This document shows positions 17,744 through 25,666 of a stretch of 64,000 nucleotides of DNA, piece after piece. Each line of letters opens with the position of its first letter. Positions within the stretch are counted from its first letter, which is position 1. A model generated the notes under the pieces. That model searched no databases. It was not told the origin of the DNA and saw nothing but the letters and a program-made list of their open reading frames with translations. A program made the translations under genes and the position numbers. Origin of the DNA: JAEUHM01 sp964538625 (GTDB taxonomy: Bacteria > Verrucomicrobiota > Verrucomicrobiia > Verrucomicrobiales > Verrucomicrobiaceae); contig CAZIGH010000024.1 in assembly GCA_964538625.1 (NCBI GenBank), positions 1 to 64,000 on the forward strand, given 5' to 3'.

Positions 17744-18238
17744 ATGAGCACGACAACCGCATTGTTACCCAAGCTCTACTTCTCTTACAGCCAGTTCATG
17801 GTTTACGACCAGAGTGTGCAGCTTCCGGGTTGCGCGTGGACCGACGAACATTCGGCACAGGGTTTCGCTCGGCGCGAGTCCACGGTCAACTTCAACACAC
17901 CGCTGGAATTTGGATATGCGGACGTTGCCGTCCATCGAAGCGCCTACGAACCAAACAGCGAATACGAGCGCGTGATTGCAGTGCCCTTCCGGGTAGTGTC
18001 GGGCAATGTTCTGGTAGAAGGCCCGGATGAAATGGACGTTGAACGAAAGTTCACTTTGCCTCCCGGTAATTACCGCCTCGTCGCGGCGCAGCGCGTCACT
18101 GGCGATGAGGAAGAAGTGATTGACCTGTTTTTCGAGCCGCTCACGAAGCCCCTGGAGCGAAGCGCCGTTCTCGTTGCTGATGATGCGCTAAACCCGTCGA
18201 TAACGCTGCTTGAAACGGCTGGGATCGCTGGCGAGTAA
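17744..18238 (+). CDS. ComJ/Nin-like nuclease inhibitor, immunity to the Rhs DNase
   Basis: A 164-residue protein whose ATG 17744 is 4 nt after the Rhs stop. It shows the ComJ pattern: a SYSQFMVYD strand, a WTDEHSAQGFARRESTV segment and a C-terminal acidic domain. In Bacillus, ComJ (Nin) binds and inhibits the competence nuclease NucA; here a homologue sits directly after a NucA/NucB-type toxin tip, which strongly suggests immunity. The role is inferred from this pairing and from the shared motifs. The cytoplasmic location fits the lack of a signal peptide. Confidence 0.82.
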   Translation: MSTTTALLPKLYFSYSQFMVYDQSVQLPGCAWTDEHSAQGFARRESTVNFNTPLEFGYADVAVHRSAYEPNSEYERVIAVPFRVVSGNVLVEGPDEMDVERKFTLPPGNYRLVAAQRVTGDEEEVIDLFFEPLTKPLERSAVLVADDALNPSITLLETAGIAGE

Positions 18239-18653
18239 AGACCCGCCCGGTGTCCCGCCAAGTGGTGTGAAGGAATCTAGCTCGCCTCAGGTCGGCTCGA
18301 TAGAAGGTCGGCCACCCGCGCCTGTGCCACAGCCCTCGCGCTCCCTCCTGCCGCTGCGGGTCATCCGGGCCACAGCGTGCGCCCCGTCATCCTCTCGCAC
18401 CCTGTGTCCCGGCTGCCCCTCCGCTACGTCGGTCGGCCAGGGCTGCTAGGCACTGCCCGCCGTGGGTCGGCGGGCAGCTCCCCGCCGGTCGGCCTGTCAC
18501 ACCGGCTGCTAAAGACTCCGGCTTGCGCCGGGCAGCCGGTGCGCCAGCCCTCAACGGCGGGGAGCAGGTGGCTGCACCGGGGGCGGGCCAACCGGAATTT
18601 TGTGGCGCTCGCCGACTCGCGCCCAAGTAAAGTGTCTGTCACCATAAACTGGG
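18239..18653. other. 415-bp GC-rich spacer with stem-loops, no gene seen
   Basis: The stretch is strikingly rich in G and C and contains several inverted repeats, the clearest being CTGCCCGCC/GGCGGGCAG near 18450-18480. It shares short phrases such as GGGCTGCTAGG with the region near 13680. Open frames exist but none shows a domain. It separates the DNase immunity gene from an orphan toxin tip and may be debris left by cassette exchange. Confidence 0.4.
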
Positions 18654-19007
18654 GTGTGGGGTGCGTTGAGGTCGTTAAGGGTGCTGGATGGCCACCATCC
18701 GATTCCGAGATTCCTAGGTGGCAATCAGCGGCAGGCTTTGACAATACTTGATCGAGCGGTTCATTCCGAGTTTCACGCGCTGCTCCGGCAAAACCTGAAA
18801 AGCGCAGGAATCCCTCTAAATGTAGGTGGTCGGGGAGGAAGTGCGTCGGATTGGGCACGATACTTCAATGCTAATCTAGGATCGCAGGGAAGAGCGTTAG
18901 ATGCTGTTCTGGATGCATCAAGAGCAATCGACGCTAAGCATGGCACTCAAATCACTAGCGACTTTTGGCAGAATTCACTTGATGGTAACTTCCAGGTTTT
19001 CCCATGA
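18654..19007 (+). CDS. Orphan toxin tip with HHPIPRFLGG motif
   Basis: A 117-residue frame from GTG 18654, bounded upstream by an in-frame TAA at 18645. The conserved-looking part starts at DGHHPIPRFLGG and continues with a histidine-bearing helix (LDRAVHSEFH). Paired histidines in this pattern resemble the C-terminal nuclease-type domains found at the tips of Rhs and other polymorphic toxins; I cannot name the exact family. It has no signal peptide, no Rhs core and no clear ribosome-binding site, so it looks like a detached tip. The next gene overlaps it by 4 nt, as expected for a toxin-immunity pair. Composition is AT-richer than core genes. Confidence 0.6.
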   Translation: MWGALRSLRVLDGHHPIPRFLGGNQRQALTILDRAVHSEFHALLRQNLKSAGIPLNVGGRGGSASDWARYFNANLGSQGRALDAVLDASRAIDAKHGTQITSDFWQNSLDGNFQVFP

Positions 19008-19600
19008 ACAAAAAGCCTGAATACTTTCATCTCCACACCAGCACAATGAATTCGTGTTCGATGTCGAACGTAGCCGCGTTAACCGCCAAGCAAACGTGGC
19101 TATGCCCAGGCTGTAACTGCCCAAAGCCTAGTCAGGCAGCCATAGATGTGACACTTCAGGAACCGGAGCCGCAAGATGCACCTCTGAATTTCGTGTACGG
19201 ATTTGGTGTTCCTCTTGCGAACAAGGCATTTTTGGAATGCCTGGGTGAAGCAGTCATTCGAGATCTTTACGTGGGACGTGTGTTTAACGAAAGCGGTGAG
19301 GAAGTTCCCGATTGGCTTACATTTCGGGGCAAGTCGCGGCTGATTATTCGAGGGACAAAGAATGTCTCGCATCGGGTGTGCGGCGAATGTGGACGGAACG
19401 TTTACTTTGCGATGGGTTCCCGTTACTTGTTTCCGACACCGCCGAAAGACCGCGAACTTTTTGAGAGTGATTTATCTGGCTTGATAATATCAGCTGCTAT
19501 CTTTGATCGGATTGACATCAATAAATGGCCAAAGCTTGTTGTCGATAAGCTGCCGGTTTTGCCAATGCCAAAAGACGCTTTGCCCGAACTTTGTACGTAG
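19004..19600 (+). CDS. Cysteine-rich immunity protein candidate (double-CXXC type)
   Basis: A 198-residue protein starting with ATGA overlap on the orphan toxin tip. It has two cysteine pairs, CPGC (followed by another Cys) near the N-terminus and CGEC near residue 126, the layout seen in double-CXXCG proteins that act as immunity factors in Myxococcus-type toxin systems. The metal-binding role of these pairs is presumed. Position directly behind a toxin tip is the main argument for immunity. The gene is AT-rich relative to the chromosome background and ends shortly before the truncated second Rhs N-terminus. Confidence 0.55.
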   Translation: MNKKPEYFHLHTSTMNSCSMSNVAALTAKQTWLCPGCNCPKPSQAAIDVTLQEPEPQDAPLNFVYGFGVPLANKAFLECLGEAVIRDLYVGRVFNESGEEVPDWLTFRGKSRLIIRGTKNVSHRVCGECGRNVYFAMGSRYLFPTPPKDRELFESDLSGLIISAAIFDRIDINKWPKLVVDKLPVLPMPKDALPELCT

Positions 19601-19678
19601 TAGGTGCTGTGATCCCGCTACATCGTCCAGCCTTGGCTTGAAGTTCTTGATCACGACCGATAAACACCTCAGCGGGTA

Positions 19679-20179
19679 ATGGTTACAATCGGTTCCAGAT
19701 TTGCGCGGTCGTTTAGCGGTTTCTTCGGCCTGCTGCTGTTGGTGCTGGCGTCAGTTCCTTCAGTTGATGCTCGTCCGCAGCTCAACCATGAAGCGCTCAA
19801 AACCTGGACGCCGAACGCGCAGAACCAGTATGCGAGCCGGAGTCATGCGCCGTGGTTGAAGGTCAGTGGTGAGGCGGATGCGGATGCCACGGTGACGGTG
19901 AATGATCACCTAGCCAGCCGCAAGGGCATGGCCTTCTGGAAGGAGCTGTCCGCACCCAATGACGCCGGTCCCTACACCGCAGGAGTCACGACCCGCGCGG
20001 CGAAACCCGGCGCAGGCCCCGGCGGCACCGATCTCATCGCCACCGAGCAGCGCACCACGTTTGCGGCAGGTGCGGTGGAGAGTTTTGTGCATGATGCCGA
20101 TGGCAACCTGACGGAGGACGCTCGCTGGACTTACACTTGGGATGCGGAGAGAATTGAGGCAACCAACAGCAAGCGGTAA
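19679..20179 (+). pseudogene. Truncated second Rhs N-terminus
   Basis: The frame begins at ATG 19679 with a different short leader (MVTIGSRFARSF), then enters the 428-bp block shared with the first Rhs gene and stops 10 codons after the block ends (ERIEATNSKR). It keeps a signal peptide and the first YD motif but no Rhs core or toxin tip. It could be a remnant of a parental Rhs gene or a donor of homology for tip exchange. A secreted 166-residue product is conceivable but unlikely to function alone. Confidence 0.75.
19722..20149 (+). repeat. 428-bp direct repeat, copy 2
   Basis: Matches 15734-16161 base for base as read. The left boundary falls in TCTTCGGCC and the right boundary in GATGCGGAG, after which the sequences are unrelated. 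Confidence 0.9.
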
Positions 20180-20369
20180 TCGCTCCTGTCATCGCAAGTC
20201 AAAACTCCGATTTGGCTTCTCGCTACTCACGGTCCGGAACTCGCTGGATCGGCTTTGACCGAGCAGCACCGCCTAGCTGCTCGGCCCTGGGGGTTCCGTT
20301 ACGCTGCATCTCAAACGCCTCAACCACCGTATCCGTCAAGCTAGGCCCCGTTGGGTGGTCGTAGCCAGC

Positions 20370-20398
20370 AAGTGTCGTAGCCGTAGGATACGACACTT
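20370..20398. repeat. Perfect 10-bp inverted repeat before the IS66 remnant
   Basis: AAGTGTCGTA and TACGACACTT are separated by 9 bases and end immediately before the ATG of the TnpA-like remnant. It may be an IS end, an operator or a terminator-like stem. Confidence 0.6.
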
Positions 20399-20642
20399 AT
20401 GCCTACAGACGAAGCAACGACGATCCTCAAGCGCGACGTGTTGGGGCTCGTCACGATCCCGAAGGAACAGCGCGAGGCGCTGCTTGATGAGTTTGAGCGC
20501 AGTGGACTGAAGGGCAAGCCTTTTGCCCAGCTTGTACCAGTACTTCGCCTGCTGGATCCAGAAGCGGCGGCGTGAGCTTGGGGACTATGCGGCCTTGGCG
20601 GTGTCTATTCCCAGCGTCATCACCATTTGTGAAAACGGATGA
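20399..20642 (+). pseudogene. IS66-family TnpA accessory protein remnant, frameshifted
   Basis: The first frame (20399-20575) encodes a 58-residue peptide with VTIPKEQREALLDEFERSG, the typical N-terminal part of the IS66 accessory protein. A change of frame near 20545 restores the expected continuation YQYFACWIQKRRRELGDYA, closing at TGA 20640-20642. A few codons at the join also seem lost. No TnpB or TnpC follows, so the element is a dead fragment. It marks the right edge of the accessory island. Confidence 0.65.
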
Positions 20643-20822
20643 TGATCCACACCAAAGGCACGACGTCAAAAAGAGCTGGCAACTCGATTCATTCTTCGTG
20701 GCTTTTTGCCTTTGTGTGAGCCTGAAAGAATCACAAACCATGATGACGCTCGGGAACTCAAACTCGACAATCTCCGACTTGTCCTTGAACGCGTAAACAC
20801 TCTTGCCAGATTACTATTCACA

Positions 20823-21131
20823 ATGATCCACTCCGTCTATTTTTGGCTCAAGCCTGACCTCAGCGAAGCTGACCGCCAGCTCTTCGCCGCTGAACTCGCC
20901 CTCGTCGCCCAGCTTCCCTACCTCGCCAGCTCCCGTATTGGCAAGCCAGCCCCGGTGGAAGCTAGGCCAGTTTGTGATCTCTCTTTCGACTGGAGCCTGA
21001 TCAGCGAGTTCAAGACCCTGGAAGATCATGAGTTCTACCAGAAGGATTGCCAGGATCACAAGCGCTTCGTGGACACTTGCAAACACATGTGGTCAAAGGT
21101 CATCATCTATGACATGACGCCAGAAGCCTAG
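20823..21131 (+). CDS. Dabb (stress-responsive alpha/beta barrel) domain protein
   Basis: A 102-residue single-domain protein. ATG 20823 gives the characteristic start MIHSVYFWLKPDLSE, and the ferredoxin-like barrel pattern continues with a DWSLISEFKTLEDHEFYQKD segment and a closing WSKVIIYDM strand. Dabb proteins form dimeric barrels with diverse or unknown roles. The gene lies 28 nt before sdhC on the same strand and could be co-transcribed, but no functional link to succinate dehydrogenase is known. Confidence 0.85.
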   Translation: MIHSVYFWLKPDLSEADRQLFAAELALVAQLPYLASSRIGKPAPVEARPVCDLSFDWSLISEFKTLEDHEFYQKDCQDHKRFVDTCKHMWSKVIIYDMTPEA

Positions 21132-21159
21132 TCGCCCCTCACCACTCTCGCCCCTCTCC

Positions 21160-21849
21160 ATGCTCCTCAGACTCGCTTCTTCATCCATTGGGAAAAAACT
21201 GCTCGTCGGCCTAACAGGCCTCATTCTCGTCGGTTTCATCCTTGGTCACATGATTGGCAACCTGCTCATCTTCCTCGGACCCGAGGTCATCAATGAATAC
21301 GGCCACATGCTCCATACCATGGGACACGGCATGGCAGTGTGGGTAGCCCGCGCGGTGATCTTCGGCAGCATCATCCTGCATGTAGTGCTCACCATCCAGC
21401 TGACAAAACAAAACCGCGCGGCCAGGTCGGAGCGCTATGGATTTGAAGCGACCCAAGTCGCCACACGCTCCAGCCGACTCATGATCGTCAGCGGCCTGAC
21501 GCTATTGGCTTTCTTTATCTACCACATCTTGCACTTCACCGTGCGTGTCGGCACAGACTTCAACTCCCTGCGCTACAATCTCAACGGCGTGGATGTCCAC
21601 AACGTGTATCAGATGGTGATCAACGGCTTCTCCGTCCCTGCGGTGAGCCTGTTCTACATCATCTCCATGCTCTTCCTCTGCTCCCATCTCAGTCACGGCG
21701 TGGCCAGCATCCCGCAGACCTTTGGCCTCAACACCGAAGCCACCGGTCCTCTCTTCAAGAAGCTCGGTTACGCCTTCGCCGGGCTCATCCTCATCGGCAA
21801 CTGTTCCATCCCAATCGCCATCTGGCTCTTTGATTACGGACGTTCTTAA
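21160..21849 (+). CDS. sdhC: Succinate dehydrogenase cytochrome b558 subunit
   Basis: A 229-residue integral membrane protein with five hydrophobic helices (first around KKLLVGLTGLILVGFILGHM, last around LILIGNCSIPIAIWLF). Several histidines in the helices (GHMIGN, HMLHTMGHG, YHILHF, CSHLSHG) are positioned to bind two b haems. This single-subunit anchor is the Bacteroides/Bacillus b558 type, not the SdhC+SdhD pair of proteobacteria. It anchors the SdhAB subunits and passes electrons to quinone. It heads the sdh cluster. Confidence 0.93.
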   Translation: MLLRLASSSIGKKLLVGLTGLILVGFILGHMIGNLLIFLGPEVINEYGHMLHTMGHGMAVWVARAVIFGSIILHVVLTIQLTKQNRAARSERYGFEATQVATRSSRLMIVSGLTLLAFFIYHILHFTVRVGTDFNSLRYNLNGVDVHNVYQMVINGFSVPAVSLFYIISMLFLCSHLSHGVASIPQTFGLNTEATGPLFKKLGYAFAGLILIGNCSIPIAIWLFDYGRS

Positions 21850-21930
21850 CCACGAATGGACACGAACAGACACGAATCAATGAATGCCACTGACCTCCTC
21901 ATTTGTGTTCATTAGTGTCCATTAGTGGTT
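21848..21930. repeat. Imperfect hairpin repeat between sdhC and sdhA
   Basis: AACCACGAATGGACACGAA at the left is mirrored at the right by TTAGTGTCCATTAGTGGTT, with internal ACACGAA repeats. The whole gap can fold into one long stem. Repeats of this ACCACGAATGGACACGAA kind are widespread in intergenic DNA of several phyla; function unknown. It could modulate sdhC/sdhA transcript ratio. Confidence 0.7.
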
Positions 21931-21951
21931 TCAACTCTTCCTTCTCTTCCC

Positions 21952-23862
21952 ATGCTCGACTCCAAGATTCCTTCCGGCCCGCTCGCTGAAAAGTGGTCCA
22001 AGCACAAGCGCGACTCCAAGCTCATCAACCCGAAGAACAAGCGGAAATACACCGTCATCGTCGTCGGTTCAGGACTCGCCGGTGCCTCCGCAGCTGCCTC
22101 CCTCTCCGAGCTGGGCTACAACGTCAAATGCTTCTGCTACCAGGACTCGCCACGCCGCGCCCACTCCATCGCCGCGCAAGGCGGCATCAACGCCGCCAAA
22201 AACTACCAGAACGACGGCGACTCCATCTACCGCCTTTTCTACGACACCATCAAAGGTGGAGACTTCCGCGCACGCGAGGCCAACGTCTATCGCCTAGCAG
22301 AAGTCAGCGGCAGCATCATTGACCAATGCGTGGCCCAGGGCGTACCCTTCGCCCGTGAATACGGCGGCATGCTCGCCAACCGCTCCTTCGGTGGCGCCCA
22401 AGTCTCCCGCACCTTTTACGCACGCGGCCAGACCGGACAGCAACTTCTACTTGGCGCCTACTCCGCACTGAACAAGGAGATCGCGGGAGGCAACGTGAAG
22501 ATGTATAGCCGCTGCGAGATGCTGGACCTCGTCACCGTGGACGGTCAGGCGAAAGGCATCATCACGCGGGATCTCGTCACGGGCAAAATCGAGGCCCACG
22601 CTGGCGATTGTGTGCTACTCTGCACCGGCGGCTACGGCAACGTGTTCTTCCTCTCCACCAACGCCATGGGCTGCAATGTCACCGCCACATGGCGTGCCCA
22701 CAAAAAAGGCGCTGCGTTTGCAAATCCCTGCTACACTCAGATTCACCCAACCTGCATCCCAGTGAGCGGCGACTACCAGTCCAAGCTCACCCTCATGTCA
22801 GAGTCCCTCCGCAATGACGGCCGCGTCTGGGCACCGAAGAAAAAGGGAGATGACCGCCATCCCTCGCAGATTCCCGAAGACGAGCGCGACTACTACCTTG
22901 AGCGCAAGTATCCCAGCTTCGGCAACCTCGCCCCGCGTGACATTTCCTCCCGTGCAGCCAAGGAAGCCTGCGATGAAGGTAGGGGCGTCGGACCTGGCGG
23001 ACGCGGCGTTTACCTGGACTTCGCGGAGGCCATTGAGAAGTTCGGCGAAAAGACCATCCGCGAACGCTACGGCAACCTCTTCGACATGTATGAGCGCATC
23101 ACTGGAGAGTCCGCCTACAAGCAGCCAATGCGCATCTACCCCGCCGTCCACTACACCATGGGCGGCCTCTGGGTGGACTACAACCTCATGTCCAACCTTC
23201 CCGGCCTGCACGTGCTCGGCGAGGCGAATTTCTCCGATCACGGCGCGAACCGCCTAGGTGCCTCTGCGCTGATGCAAGGCCTTGCCGATGGCTACTTCGT
23301 CATCCCCACCACCATCGCGAACTACCTGGTCAGCCAGACGCCAGGCAGCGTCACCACCTCGCATCCTGAGTTCAAGAAGGCGATGGAAGACGCCACCGCG
23401 CGCACCAACCGCTTGCTGAACATCAAAGGCAAACGCACCGTGGATTCCTTCCACCGTGAGCTCGGTCTTCTCGTTTGGGACAAGTGCGGCATGGCGCGCG
23501 ACCGCGCCGGACTCACCGAGGCTCTCGAAAAAATCCCGAACCTGCGCGAAGAGTTCTGGAACAACGTCAACGTACCAGGCTCAGCGAACGCCCTAGCCCC
23601 CGAGCTGGAAAAAGCCGGACGCGTGGCCGACTTCCTTGAGTTCGCCGAACTTCTCTGCCTCGACGCACGTGAGCGAGAAGAATCCTGCGGCGGTCACTTC
23701 CGCACCGAATACCAGACTGAAGACGGCGAGGCCAAGCGCGACGACGCCAACTTCGCCTACGTGGCCGCTTGGGAATACACCGGAGACCTCGCCAAGCCCA
23801 AACTCCACAAGGAAGACCTCAAGTTCGAAGAAGTCCACCTCGCCGTTCGCAGCTACAAGTAA
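21952..23862 (+). CDS. sdhA: Succinate dehydrogenase / fumarate reductase flavoprotein subunit
   Basis: A 636-residue flavoprotein; ATG 21952 follows the hairpin repeat. It shows the FAD dinucleotide fold (VIVVGSGLAGASAAASL), the flavinylation segment with its histidine (RAHSIAAQGGINAAKNY), active-site motifs GGMLANRSFGG and HYTMGGLWVDY, and the C-terminal NFAYVAAWEYTG. It oxidises succinate to fumarate in the TCA cycle with electrons passing to SdhB. The sequence resembles the b558-class flavoproteins, matching the SdhC type. Two foreign-looking genes separate it from sdhB. Confidence 0.96.
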   Translation: MLDSKIPSGPLAEKWSKHKRDSKLINPKNKRKYTVIVVGSGLAGASAAASLSELGYNVKCFCYQDSPRRAHSIAAQGGINAAKNYQNDGDSIYRLFYDTIKGGDFRAREANVYRLAEVSGSIIDQCVAQGVPFAREYGGMLANRSFGGAQVSRTFYARGQTGQQLLLGAYSALNKEIAGGNVKMYSRCEMLDLVTVDGQAKGIITRDLVTGKIEAHAGDCVLLCTGGYGNVFFLSTNAMGCNVTATWRAHKKGAAFANPCYTQIHPTCIPVSGDYQSKLTLMSESLRNDGRVWAPKKKGDDRHPSQIPEDERDYYLERKYPSFGNLAPRDISSRAAKEACDEGRGVGPGGRGVYLDFAEAIEKFGEKTIRERYGNLFDMYERITGESAYKQPMRIYPAVHYTMGGLWVDYNLMSNLPGLHVLGEANFSDHGANRLGASALMQGLADGYFVIPTTIANYLVSQTPGSVTTSHPEFKKAMEDATARTNRLLNIKGKRTVDSFHRELGLLVWDKCGMARDRAGLTEALEKIPNLREEFWNNVNVPGSANALAPELEKAGRVADFLEFAELLCLDAREREESCGGHFRTEYQTEDGEAKRDDANFAYVAAWEYTGDLAKPKLHKEDLKFEEVHLAVRSYK

Positions 23863-23871
23863 GTCCAAAAA

Positions 23872-24177
23872 ATGAACCGGGAATCCGAAAGCCAGCTCAT
23901 CGATTTCTGTGCACAACAGCACAGCGTGTTCGATGCAGCCCAATGGCTGAGTTTTCCCTTGGTTGAAAAGGATGAGCTAGCTGCAGCGGCATTATTCTTG
24001 GCTGGTTGTGACTGGTACACGGACCAATGGCGGCCTCTTGTCCAAGTCGCCGAACAACTTCATCCTGGTGCTGTCTCCCAAACGGACCAGCTCTACAGAT
24101 CCACCGCTTTCGACCACGGACGCTTTGCCAACATGCTCAGGAGGGAGCTGGAGGATCATGCACAATCTGCATCCTGA
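23872..24177 (+). CDS. Hypothetical 101-residue partner of a nucleotidyltransferase
   Basis: A small acidic protein starting 9 nt after sdhA. No domain is recognised; it is helical-looking with two Trp-containing stretches (AAQWLSFPLVEK, CDWYTDQWRPLVQ). Its end overlaps the next gene by 20 nt, so the two are translationally coupled. By analogy with other two-gene nucleotidyltransferase modules it may be the antidote or regulator, but this is only inference. Confidence 0.6.
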   Translation: MNRESESQLIDFCAQQHSVFDAAQWLSFPLVEKDELAAAALFLAGCDWYTDQWRPLVQVAEQLHPGAVSQTDQLYRSTAFDHGRFANMLRRELEDHAQSAS

Positions 24178-24733
24178 ACTCACCGAAGCAATGACCAGAA
24201 TGCTCGATAGGATAGACGCCATCCTTGGAGAGGCAACTTCGCTGGACGGGGGCCTACGCATGTATCTCGCTGGAGGCATGGCAGTCCATTACCATTGCGG
24301 CACCAGATACACGAATGACGTGGACGCCACTTTCTCACACCGTGTCCTGCTGTCGTCACACGATCTAACCATCAATTATACACGTGCGGATGGTCGTCCA
24401 TCCAGCATCTACTTCGACTTCAACTACAACGACACCTTTGCGCTCATTCATCCCGATTACAAAGCGGCGGCAGTCGAGTGGAAAGGCATAGGCAATGAGC
24501 GCCGCAGAGTCAAACTGCACGTCCTTACCCCTGTAGATCTCGCTGTCTCAAAAGTGGCCCGGTTCTCTCCACAGGATCAACAGGATATCGAGGCTCTTTC
24601 CGCGCACTTCAGCCGCTCTGACTTTCTCAAACGTGCCAATGAAGCTGTCGCATGCTACGTAGGCGACACGAAATGGATCAAGCAGACCATCGAAATGATC
24701 TCGCAGGATCTTCCCACGGGCAGCCAACCATGA
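24158..24733 (+). CDS. Nucleotidyltransferase-fold protein (DUF6036-like)
   Basis: A 191-residue protein. ATG 24158 is chosen because the recognisable fold starts right after it. It carries a GG-type nucleotide-binding turn (LAGGMAVHYHCG) followed by TNDVDATF, the DxD metal-binding signature of minimal nucleotidyltransferases, and a later conserved-looking TPVDLAVSKVARFSPQDQQDIEAL. Such proteins include toxins of AbiEii/MNT type that modify tRNA or other targets, as well as uncharacterised DUF6036 members. It is embedded between sdhA and sdhB with its small partner. Confidence 0.72.
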   Translation: MHNLHPELTEAMTRMLDRIDAILGEATSLDGGLRMYLAGGMAVHYHCGTRYTNDVDATFSHRVLLSSHDLTINYTRADGRPSSIYFDFNYNDTFALIHPDYKAAAVEWKGIGNERRRVKLHVLTPVDLAVSKVARFSPQDQQDIEALSAHFSRSDFLKRANEAVACYVGDTKWIKQTIEMISQDLPTGSQP

Positions 24734-24780
24734 ACCTAGCGACCACTTTCTGACCTCAGCCTTCCCACTTTAACCCCACC

Positions 24781-25572
24781 ATGTCCGTCCTCAATCTTCA
24801 CCTCAAAGTCTGGCGCCAAAGCAGCACCAACGCCAAAGGAAGCTTCCAAGATATCGAAGCCAAAGGTATCCCCGACCATGCCTCCTTCCTGGAGATGATG
24901 GACATCGTCAATGACCGTCTCATTCTCGAAGGCAAGGACCCCGTCGCCTTTGACCATGATTGTCGCGAAGGCATCTGCGGCATGTGTTCCATGGTCATCA
25001 ACGGCATCCCCCACGGACCGGAAAAAGCCACCACCACCTGCCAACTCCACATGCGCAAGTTCAAGGACGGCGACACCATTTGGATCGAGCCCTTCCGCGC
25101 ACGCGCCTTCCCCGTCATCAAGGACCTCACCGTGGACCGCTCCGCCTTCGACCGCATCATGCGCGCCGGTGGCTACATCACCGTGCGCACCGGCGCGCCA
25201 CAGGATGCCAATGCCCTCCCCATCGGCAAAGAAGTGGCAGATGCCGCAATGGACGCCGCTGCCTGCATTGGCTGCGGTGCCTGCGTAGCCGCGTGCAAAA
25301 ACGCCAGCGCCATGCTCTTCGTCTCCGCCAAGGTAGGCCAGCTCAACTCCCTGCCCCAGGGCAAGCCGGAAAAACACAAGCGCACCCTCGGCATGGTCCG
25401 TCAGATGGACAAGGAAGGCTTCGGGAACTGCACCAACCAGTACGAGTGCGAAGCCGCCTGCCCCAAGGAAATCTCCCGGACCTGGATCGCCTCCCTCAAT
25501 AAAGACTTCGCTCTGGCCTCCGTTCACGAAGCCGTCACCGCCAGCACCCGCGAACGCTCAGAGGGAGACTGA
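24781..25572 (+). CDS. sdhB: Succinate dehydrogenase iron-sulfur subunit
   Basis: A 263-residue protein with the three Fe-S cluster motifs in order: the [2Fe-2S] set (CREGICGMC plus a downstream TTCQ), the [4Fe-4S] set (CIGCGACVAACKNASAM) and the [3Fe-4S]/last set (CTNQYECEAACPKEI). It transfers electrons from SdhA to SdhC. In related phyla sdhC-A-B are normally contiguous; here a two-gene module lies between sdhA and sdhB, leaving a 47-nt leader in front of this gene. Confidence 0.96.
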   Translation: MSVLNLHLKVWRQSSTNAKGSFQDIEAKGIPDHASFLEMMDIVNDRLILEGKDPVAFDHDCREGICGMCSMVINGIPHGPEKATTTCQLHMRKFKDGDTIWIEPFRARAFPVIKDLTVDRSAFDRIMRAGGYITVRTGAPQDANALPIGKEVADAAMDAAACIGCGACVAACKNASAMLFVSAKVGQLNSLPQGKPEKHKRTLGMVRQMDKEGFGNCTNQYECEAACPKEISRTWIASLNKDFALASVHEAVTASTRERSEGD

Positions 25573-25666
25573 GCAGACCGCGCCCACATCATCAGACAGC
25601 ACTGGAGACGAACGGGCCATGGGCCGTTGGTTCTCTTGCTTTCAGGTTTCGTGTGAGCAAGTTCCC

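Noticed and set aside
18377..18751. ORF in the GC-rich spacer before the orphan toxin tip
   Set aside because: Composition and lack of motif suggest chance openness; overlaps the orphan tip in another frame.
25573..25666. Stem AACGGGCC/GGGCCGTT after sdhB as a terminator
   Set aside because: Arms do not pair fully and no T-run follows; too weak to annotate.
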